NCBI GenBank assembly: GCA_020850915.1
Contig: JADZDV010000184.1
Location: 1-19,750, forward strand
Source: Chloroflexota bacterium
Lineage (GTDB): Bacteria; Chloroflexota; UBA6077; JADZDV01
Length of the DNA: 19,750 nucleotides
Direction: 5' to 3'
The position numbers were made by a program, and so were the translations under genes. The notes beneath the pieces are model-generated. The model was not told where the DNA came from. It worked only from the letters and a program-made list of their open reading frames with translations, and searched no databases. This document shows, piece after piece, positions 1 through 5,966 of this stretch. How positions within the stretch are numbered: the stretch's first letter is position 1; each line of letters begins with the position of its first letter.

Positions 1-1
1 G

Positions 2-1639
2 TCTCCAGGCAGCGGCGCGAACGGTGTCGCGCCTACGTCCACGCCGCTCCCCATCCGCCAGACGGGGCGCAGTGCCATCGCTGGCTTGATCTATTTTGAC
101 GCCAACGCGAACGCCCGGCCGGACTCGGGCGAGCGGGTCATCATCCATTTCGAGGTCAAGATTGAGCAAGACGGCGCGGAGCTGGTGGTCAAGACGAACG
201 ATAGGGGCTACTACCAGGTTGACAACCTGCCCGCCGGCAGCTACCTTGTGACACCACAGTCGCCGCCGGGATTCGGCACCAGCGGCACCTCGTACGACCG
301 TGAAGTGGTCCTGGACGGGAGGAACTCACGCCGCGACGTGGACTTTGGCATCATGCGCGGCGGACTCGCGAAGACGCCAACGCCCGGCATCGCCCTGCCA
401 GCGCCGCCAGCGATCGCCGCACCCAGGACGCCAACGCCGCTGCCGACTATCCCCCCGGTCGCCATTGTCACACCGCTTGCAACACCCGCGCCGGCCGCGC
501 CTGATACGGCTTCTTCGCCGCTGGCGGGGCCGTCCGGCGGTCCCGCCAGCGGCTCATCCGGCTCCGTAAGCGGCTCGTCAGCAGCCAGTGGCGCAGCGGT
601 CGCCCGCCAGCAGGCCGTCGCCGCTCCGACAGACACGCCTCTCCAGGTGGCGCCGGCGACCGCGACCAGCGTGCCCACTGGCACGCCGGCGCCCACCCGC
701 ACGCCGTCTGCTATGGACGGACAGCTCGCCGCCTCTGAGCGCGCCCGGGCTGCGCTCGGCTCACCAGGCGAACCGAGGCTGAACAGCGCGAAGGGCCCGG
801 ACGCAGTCCTCCTGGACGTGACGTTCCGCACCGCGCAGGACGGATCCGAGTACTCGGATACCAACTCGGGCGTGGCTGCCCTCGCCATGGCGATGGACTC
901 CTACGGGTTCTCCGTGCCGACTGCCGACCTCCGCTCGCTGGCGAACGAGCTGGACCGGAATTACGACGTCGGAGAGCAACCGAGGATTGACCTGCTCTCG
1001 CGCGTCGGCCAGACGGCGGGGCTGCGGAGCGTCGGCCTCTACCAGGGCGCCCGCCTGGCGCTCTGGACGGCGGACGGCGTGCGCGAGAAGCTCAGGGCCG
1101 GCTACCCGGTCCTCACGATGTTGCGGCCACCGAACCTCGCGGGGCCGGCCGAAGCGGACCGCGAGCACTACGTCCTGTTCATCGGCTACGAGGGAGCTGA
1201 CCTGATCTATCACGATCCAACCTACGCCGACGAGAGTGGCGCGCGCCGTCGGATTCCATCGGAGCTGCTCCTGCAATCCTGGATGGACAGCCCGAACTCG
1301 TCGCGCGCGGCGGGGTTGGCACTTGGCCGTTCCGAGCTTGGCCTGTTTGCTGTCCCGGCCGACCTCAAGGCGGCCGCACGCTCGCCGGAGCAGGCGCTGG
1401 GTCTGACGCCCGTCGCGCTCCCAACCAGCGGGGCGGCGGCGTCCGCGGCGCTGCTCCCACTCAGGCCGAATGCGGACCTTTCGCTCCAGGCGGTCGTGGA
1501 GGTTCCCGCGCCGAGCCCGGATGGCCCACTCTCGCCGGGAGCCTTCGGCTTACCGCCCTTGCACCCGCTGATGCTGGCGTTCTTCGGCGTCGCGGCTCTC
1601 GTTGCCGCGAAGGTTGTCGCTGGTCTGATCTTCGAGTAG
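2..1639 (+). CDS. Partial surface protein: SdrD B-like domain, Pro/Thr-rich linker, C39-like domain, C-terminal membrane anchor
   Basis: The frame is open to the left edge, so the 5' end lies outside the window. A TTG at 86 is the first in-frame start, but the first strand of the B-like domain (AIAGLIYFD) begins before it, so TTG 86 is probably not the true start. Counting from TTG 86: residues 1-90 resemble an SdrD B-like/prealbumin-like repeat (FDANANARPDSGE, a Ca-binding style loop, then GYYQVDNLPAGSY). Residues about 95-215 are low-complexity Pro/Thr/Ala/Ser with PTPTP-type repeats, a typical extracellular spacer. Residues about 240-400 resemble a C39_2 peptidase fold, with His361 (REHYVLFIGY) and Asp377 (YHDP) in place. 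Where the nucleophile CG is expected the protein reads N-S261-G, so the catalytic Cys is replaced. The last 25 residues are hydrophobic (LMLAFFGVAALVAAKVV), suggesting a C-terminal membrane anchor. Function is unknown; a surface binding or non-canonical hydrolase role is inference. Confidence 0.8.
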   Translation, partial: SPGSGANGVAPTSTPLPIRQTGRSAIAGLIYFDANANARPDSGERVIIHFEVKIEQDGAELVVKTNDRGYYQVDNLPAGSYLVTPQSPPGFGTSGTSYDREVVLDGRNSRRDVDFGIMRGGLAKTPTPGIALPAPPAIAAPRTPTPLPTIPPVAIVTPLATPAPAAPDTASSPLAGPSGGPASGSSGSVSGSSAASGAAVARQQAVAAPTDTPLQVAPATATSVPTGTPAPTRTPSAMDGQLAASERARAALGSPGEPRLNSAKGPDAVLLDVTFRTAQDGSEYSDTNSGVAALAMAMDSYGFSVPTADLRSLANELDRNYDVGEQPRIDLLSRVGQTAGLRSVGLYQGARLALWTADGVREKLRAGYPVLTMLRPPNLAGPAEADREHYVLFIGYEGADLIYHDPTYADESGARRRIPSELLLQSWMDSPNSSRAAGLALGRSELGLFAVPADLKAAARSPEQALGLTPVALPTSGAAASAALLPLRPNADLSLQAVVEVPAPSPDGPLSPGAFGLPPLHPLMLAFFGVAALVAAKVVAGLIFE

Positions 1640-1669
1640 TCGGTCGCCGCGGTCATGCGACGGGTGCCA

Positions 1670-4438
1670 CTACACCGCGTTGGCCGCTCTGGGACGGTCC
1701 AGGGTAGTGAGCAGGTCGCGCGGCTGGCGTACGTGCGCCGCTGCCCACTGCGCGACCTCGCGCTCCTGAGTGAACACGATCACCTGTCGATCCTGACTGA
1801 CGGCGTGCAGCGCCTCGAGGATCCTGGTCGTTCGCTCTGCGTCACACTGCACCGTGACGTCGTCGAGCACGAGAGGGCACGCCTCGCCGGGGCGGGTCAG
1901 GTGCTGTGCGAGGGCAACCCGCAGCAGCAGGTAGATCTGCTCCGCGGTGCCGCGAGACAGCAGCCCAGCGTCTCGCCAGCGGGCATCCTGGCCGGCGACC
2001 CTGACCTTGAGATCTCGGGGATCGATCCGCACGTCGACATAGCGGTCCGCGGTCACGGACGGCAGCCAACGGCGCACTGAGGCGGCGAGTCGCGGCGCGA
2101 TGTCGCGGTGCACACGCTCCTGAGCACGCTCGAGGAACTCGCGGGTTGAGGTGAGGGTCCGCTCGAGGTCCAGGATCCGCGCCAGCTCCGCCGCGGCCGC
2201 CGCCTGCTCCTCTTCAGCCTCGGCGACCGAGGGGACCTGGCTCGCCCGTGCATGCGTCGCCCCGCGCGCTTCGGCGACGGCCTGCTCCAGCTCGCGCAAC
2301 TGCCTGGAGAGCGCGCTACGCCGCTCGTCGAAACTGGCGACCTGCTGGGCTGCCACGATCTCCGCGGGGTCTAGCTCCAGGGAGAGCTGGGACGCGAGAC
2401 CAGCGCGCCGCTGGCACTCCGCCTCGAGCTGCTCGAAGGTCTGCTCCCCGAGCGCGCTCTGAAGCGCCGTCCAGCGCTCCTGTAGCTCGGCTTGCTGGTG
2501 GAGCCTCGCGGTTCGCAGTTGGAGCCATGCGCGGATCGCTTCGGACGGTTCCTGCGTGGCGCCCCCCGGAACGGGAAGGCGCGCGGCGACCGCCTGGACG
2601 GCCTCCGCGGCGCGGGCGCGGCGCAGCCTGGCGTCGGCTGCCGTCGCCTCGAGCCGCTTTCGGTCCTCCAGCTGCGCGGCGAGCTGCTCCCGACGCTGTG
2701 CCGCCCTGGCCTGCTCGTCTCGCTCGGCGCAGGCCGTCAGGTACGTGGACATCGCCGCTGCCAGGTCGTCTTCGACCTCGGCGCCGCGGCCGCGTAGCGC
2801 TGATCCGAGGTCCGCTTGCGCTCGGGTCAGGCCCTCCACCAGGCCTCGCTCCTGCTCGCCCCAGCAACGACGTGTCTCCTGAGCCGATCGAAGGGCGGCC
2901 AGATCGTCAGCCCAGCGCCGCACGGCTTCCGAGTCGGCGTCGAGACCGGCGGCTCTGGCTCGCTCAGTCGCTACGTTGCGCCGTCTCGCCGCTTCACGCG
3001 CACTGAACTCCTGCGCTGCCACCGCCGCCTGGAGCATCTCGACCTCCGCGAGCCCCGCGCTCGGACGGCCGCCTCGCGGCCGGGGCAGCAAGAACGCGGC
3101 TCCCAGGGCGCCCGCCAGGAAGAGCAGCGCACCAGGGACGACCGCGCCGGCTGCCGCGAGGAGCAGGCCGAGGACTGCCAGGCCGGCCGCGGCGATCGCC
3201 GGAGGAGTGACCGTCGGGCCTCGGGAGCGCGCTGCCGTCCGCGCTCGCTCCAGCCGTTCGACGAGGGCTGGATCGACGCCTGGCTGAGGCGCGGACAGCT
3301 CGTGCGCGATATCTCTCAGCTCCGCTTCGCTCAGACCGCCGGCCTGCACCGGGTCAGGCATCGGGATAGGACGCTCCCGGTGCTGCGCCAGCAGGCGCTC
3401 GGCAACGGCGAGGCTTTCGCGCGCCCTGTCGACCGACACGTGGGGCGCGCGGTCCCCGTGCGGCTCCTGGGGCAGCTTGTCGAGCTGAGCCTGGAGCTCA
3501 GCGGCGCTCGGTCCAGGGAGGTCCGAGGACTCCGGGCGTTGTTGCCAGGACTGAACGGCTGCCTCGGCTTCGCGGGCCAGCGCGTCGTCGTCCACGAGAG
3601 GCGGTGGTGGGCCAGTGGGGAGCTGGCCGCGCAGCTCGCGAGCGCGCTCGAGCCGCCGCGACCAGGCGATCGCTTCAGCCGCCGCCTGCGCGGCCTCGAG
3701 CACTCGGAGCTGCCGCCGGACGCCCGTCGCCTCGTCGTCCAGCCGGTCGGCTGTCGCCACCAGGGCCAGGTAGCAGTCGTGCTCCGACCGGGCGTCCTGG
3801 AGCCCCTGTCGCGCTGCCTCCACGCGACGGCGCGCTCGCGGTAAGGGGCGCGAGCTGTTCGCACGATCCAGCCCGACGCTCTTCTGGAAGAAATCAGCGA
3901 TGTTCGCGAGCGCCTGTGCCGCCGTGGCATCCGTGCCGGCGGTGGCCGCCGCTCGCTGGAGGTGCTCCTGGAGCAGCTCGGGGTGCTCTGGCACGGCCAG
4001 CAGGTCTGCCTGCTGAACGCACGCCGTGGCCAGAAAAGAGCGACGGTCCAGATCCAGCCAGCGCGAGCCGTCCGGCGCGCCATCGTGCATCACTTCGGCC
4101 GAGTAATCGCGGCCAAAGTCGGCGTCCGTCGCCGAACAGGCGACACGGCCATCCAGGTCGTGTCGAAGCTCGACCCGCCGGCCGTCCGCCAGCGCGACGA
4201 TCGTGCTGACCTCCCACGCTCCACCGTCCCACGGCTGGTGGCGCTCGCGAAACAGCCGGTCCTCGGCGGAAGTGCCGCGACCCCGGCGGAGGCCGCACAG
4301 GCCCGCGTAGAGGGCGGCGTGCCAGGTGGACTTGCCGGCTTCGTTGAGGCCGTAGACCACGTTGAGTCCCTCGGCGAAGCAGAGGATCCTGTTCACGAAC
4401 GGTCCAAAGGCGACGGCCGTCACCGACTCGAAGCGCAC
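1670..4438 (-). CDS. YhaN-type SMC/Rad50-like AAA ATPase
   Basis: A 922-residue protein with the split ABC-type ATPase of the Rad50/SbcC/YhaN group. The N-terminal half carries Walker A G30LNEAGKS37. The C-terminal half has the ABC signature around S828RGTAEQ and a Walker B strand (CPLVLDD, Asp859/860) where the usual catalytic Glu is Asp. Between them is a long Arg/Glu/Ala/Gln-rich coiled coil. It is interrupted at residues about 410-455 by two hydrophobic stretches (AAAGLAVLGLLLAAAGA and GALLFLAGALGAAFLL) that would form a membrane hairpin. That hairpin and the lack of an obvious CxxC zinc hook favour YhaN over SbcC. The start is GTG, one nucleotide after the TGA of the upstream phosphoesterase gene (TGA-C-GTG), so translation is probably coupled. 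It likely works with that gene product as an ATP-driven DNA end-processing complex; this is inferred from SbcCD and from the Bacillus yhaO-yhaN pairing. The 3' end converges on the gene to the left with a 30-bp gap. Confidence 0.88.
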   Translation of the reverse strand: MRFESVTAVAFGPFVNRILCFAEGLNVVYGLNEAGKSTWHAALYAGLCGLRRGRGTSAEDRLFRERHQPWDGGAWEVSTIVALADGRRVELRHDLDGRVACSATDADFGRDYSAEVMHDGAPDGSRWLDLDRRSFLATACVQQADLLAVPEHPELLQEHLQRAAATAGTDATAAQALANIADFFQKSVGLDRANSSRPLPRARRRVEAARQGLQDARSEHDCYLALVATADRLDDEATGVRRQLRVLEAAQAAAEAIAWSRRLERARELRGQLPTGPPPPLVDDDALAREAEAAVQSWQQRPESSDLPGPSAAELQAQLDKLPQEPHGDRAPHVSVDRARESLAVAERLLAQHRERPIPMPDPVQAGGLSEAELRDIAHELSAPQPGVDPALVERLERARTAARSRGPTVTPPAIAAAGLAVLGLLLAAAGAVVPGALLFLAGALGAAFLLPRPRGGRPSAGLAEVEMLQAAVAAQEFSAREAARRRNVATERARAAGLDADSEAVRRWADDLAALRSAQETRRCWGEQERGLVEGLTRAQADLGSALRGRGAEVEDDLAAAMSTYLTACAERDEQARAAQRREQLAAQLEDRKRLEATAADARLRRARAAEAVQAVAARLPVPGGATQEPSEAIRAWLQLRTARLHQQAELQERWTALQSALGEQTFEQLEAECQRRAGLASQLSLELDPAEIVAAQQVASFDERRSALSRQLRELEQAVAEARGATHARASQVPSVAEAEEEQAAAAAELARILDLERTLTSTREFLERAQERVHRDIAPRLAASVRRWLPSVTADRYVDVRIDPRDLKVRVAGQDARWRDAGLLSRGTAEQIYLLLRVALAQHLTRPGEACPLVLDDVTVQCDAERTTRILEALHAVSQDRQVIVFTQEREVAQWAAAHVRQPRDLLTTLDRPRAANAV

Positions 4439-4439
4439 G

Positions 4440-5543
4440 TCAGAGCGCCTCGAGGTCGGCTCGTCCGTCCAGCGCGCGCAGCCCGGTCACCAGGACCTTG
4501 CGCCGTTCGTCCTCGGTCAGAGACGCGGCTCGGACGTCTCGTACAAACTGCCCGCGCACCGTGGGCTCCTCGGCCAGCCGGTCGAAGTCGTAGCCGACGT
4601 ACAGCGAGCCGATCCGCACCTTGAGCGCGTCCAGCGAGCCGTGGCCACGCTCGAGATCTCCAGCGTTCAGATCCACGGCTGAGTTCAGCTCGCCCTGGAG
4701 GGTGACACGCGCCACCCCCTCGCGGCTTGCCAGGAGCCGGGCCAATCGGTCGCGGACCTCCTGGGCGCTGGAGCAGCCCGTAAGATCAAGGGGCAGGTCG
4801 TGCGCCTCGGTCACGCCGACGTGATGTCGCTCTCGACGCACGGTCCCGTCGGGCAGCACAGCGACCACGACGGCGCCGCGCGGTCCATCTTCGCCGAACG
4901 TCAGCGGATCTGGATTGCCGGGATAGGTGTAGCGCTCGGCGTCTCGTGGTCGGTGGAAATGCCCGAGCAAGGCGTGGTCCAGCCCGGCCTCCTCCACCTG
5001 ACGCGGCCAGAACGGCGCGTGTGGCTGCTTGCCCTCGTCCTGCTCGCCAAGCCAGGTCCGCTCCGAGCCGTGGAACAGCGCCAGGTTGATTCCGCCACGG
5101 TCCGTCCGGAAGCTGTCGAGGAAGCCGGGGGTGTTGGCGGGCGCGGCGTGCGCCGCGCCCCAGAGGGTCAGGCCGTCCGTCAGCGCGACGGGCTCCAGGC
5201 GAGCTTCCCTGAAGACGTGGACATTCGGCGACCAGTCAACCTGGCGGTACAGGCTGGTGGGTCCGTACCAGTCGTGATTGCCCGGCGCCAGGAAGACGGA
5301 GGTTGGCGCAAGCTCGGCGAAGGTGGAGCGCAGGAACGCCGCTGTGTCCGGCGTGAAGCGCTCCTGTTCGTAAAGGTCGCCGCCACAGAGCAGGGCGTCC
5401 GCCTGCACCCTTGCCGTGAGGCTCACGATGTTGCGCAGCGTGTCACGCTGCGCCTGGCGGCGTCGGCGCGCCCGCTGCTGGTCCGCGCCCAGCCAGGCGA
5501 ACTGGGCATCCAGGTGCAGGTCTGAGAACAGCACGAGCTTCAC
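4440..5543 (-). CDS. YhaO/SbcD-like metallophosphoesterase (DNA exonuclease family)
   Basis: A calcineurin-type phosphoesterase of about 367 residues with the full two-metal motif set: D8LH10 near the N-terminus, GGD56, GNH90D91, H158 (LFHGS) and GH195FH197. This order and spacing are those of SbcD/Mre11/YhaO nucleases. About 170 residues follow the catalytic core and may bind the ATPase partner. The frame can be extended to a TTG at 5564. The GTG at 5543 is preferred because it gives the canonical N-terminus MKLVLFSDLHLD and has GAGGT seven bases upstream. The gene ends one base before the GTG of the YhaN-like ATPase, so the two are very probably one operon and one complex. The expected activity is metal-dependent (Mn2+ in relatives) cleavage of DNA ends in the cytoplasm. 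The family assignment is firm; the choice between YhaO and SbcD rests mainly on the YhaN-like partner. Confidence 0.9.
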   Translation of the reverse strand: MKLVLFSDLHLDAQFAWLGADQQRARRRRQAQRDTLRNIVSLTARVQADALLCGGDLYEQERFTPDTAAFLRSTFAELAPTSVFLAPGNHDWYGPTSLYRQVDWSPNVHVFREARLEPVALTDGLTLWGAAHAAPANTPGFLDSFRTDRGGINLALFHGSERTWLGEQDEGKQPHAPFWPRQVEEAGLDHALLGHFHRPRDAERYTYPGNPDPLTFGEDGPRGAVVVAVLPDGTVRRERHHVGVTEAHDLPLDLTGCSSAQEVRDRLARLLASREGVARVTLQGELNSAVDLNAGDLERGHGSLDALKVRIGSLYVGYDFDRLAEEPTVRGQFVRDVRAASLTEDERRKVLVTGLRALDGRADLEAL

Positions 5544-5585
5544 GAGCTGAACCTCACGCGCCAAACCAGCCCAGGGCAGCCCGGG

Positions 5586-5771
5586 TTACTTGTCGCTCGC
5601 CAGAACCCCCGCTACGGCCCAGTTCGTCCTAGGAATGTCCGTGAAGACCACGTGGACGGATTCGGCCGAGACGTTGGCGTGTTCCATCACCGCTTCCGTG
5701 ATCGCCTTAGAAAGGGCGCGCTTCTGGTCCACGCTCCGACCCTCGTACATCTCAACTCTGACCGTGGGCAT
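5586..5771 (-). CDS. 4-oxalocrotonate tautomerase family protein
   Basis: A 61-residue protein starting MPTVRVEMYEGRS. After Met removal Pro1 becomes the N-terminal catalytic base that defines the tautomerase superfamily. Arg11 (EGRSVDQK), Arg47 and Trp50 (IPRTNWAVAG) occupy the usual substrate-binding and active-site positions. The length is normal for the small 4-OT family, whose members are usually hexamers that ketonise 2-hydroxymuconate-type enols; the substrate here cannot be read from sequence. No other aromatic meta-cleavage genes are in view, so a general or promiscuous tautomerase is as likely as a degradative one. It starts at ATG with a strong GGAGGAG. It lies 42 bases upstream of the phosphoesterase gene on the same strand, so the three minus-strand genes may be co-transcribed, although the phosphoesterase has its own ribosome binding site. 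Confidence 0.92.
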   Translation of the reverse strand: MPTVRVEMYEGRSVDQKRALSKAITEAVMEHANVSAESVHVVFTDIPRTNWAVAGVLASDK

Positions 5772-5775
5772 GGCA

Positions 5776-5782
5776 CTCCTCC
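5776..5782 (-). promoter_or_regulatory. Ribosome binding site of the tautomerase gene
   Basis: Read on the minus strand this is GGAGGAG followed by TGCC and ATG. The strong Shine-Dalgarno and the Pro2 codon right after ATG fix the start. The 4-nt spacing is slightly short. Confidence 0.7.
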
Positions 5783-5867
5783 AACCAGTTGGACTGGGCT
5801 CACTCTAGCGCATCGCACCCCGTCCCGGCACCTCCTGAGATCGGACCGTGCGCTCGCCTCGACGCGG

Positions 5868-5918
5868 CCCTTCCGCTCCCCCCTTCCCCCTTCACTCGTC
5901 ACCCTTCCCCCTTCCGCT
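5868..5918. repeat. Pyrimidine-rich direct repeats in the divergent intergenic region
   Basis: The 195-bp gap between the divergent tautomerase and molybdenum hydroxylase genes holds a C/T tract on the plus strand. The 13-mer CCCTTCCCCCTTC occurs exactly at 5881-5893 and 5902-5914, a 21-bp offset (about two helical turns). CCCTTCCGCT occurs at 5868-5877 and 5909-5918. Both promoters of the divergent pair should lie in this gap, but I see no good -35/-10 pair. The repeats could be an operator or simply a low-complexity tract. Confidence 0.6.
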
Positions 5919-5948
5919 ACCATCCCGGTACGTCGAACGGGACTTCCC

Positions 5949-5955
5949 AGGAGGG
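5949..5955 (+). promoter_or_regulatory. Ribosome binding site of the molybdenum hydroxylase gene
   Basis: AGGAGGG lies 11 bases before ATG 5967. The frame is open far upstream, antisense to the tautomerase gene, so this site together with the conserved N-terminus decides the start. The spacing is long. An ATG at 5956 is out of frame and cannot be used. Confidence 0.6.
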
Positions 5956-5966
5956 ATGGTCGCCAC

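Noticed and set aside
1643..1661. GTCGC/GCGAC inverted repeat between the first two convergent genes as a terminator
   Set aside because: The 5-bp stem with a 9-nt loop and no T-run is too weak to call in GC-rich DNA.
2248..3006. Plus-strand open frames across the SMC-like ATPase
   Set aside because: Low-complexity Arg/Pro/Ala translations without motifs. The opposite strand encodes a continuous ATPase with Walker and signature motifs.
5543..5564. TTG 5564 as start of the phosphoesterase
   Set aside because: GTG 5543 gives the canonical N-terminus of the family and has GAGGT at good spacing. The seven extra residues are not family-like.
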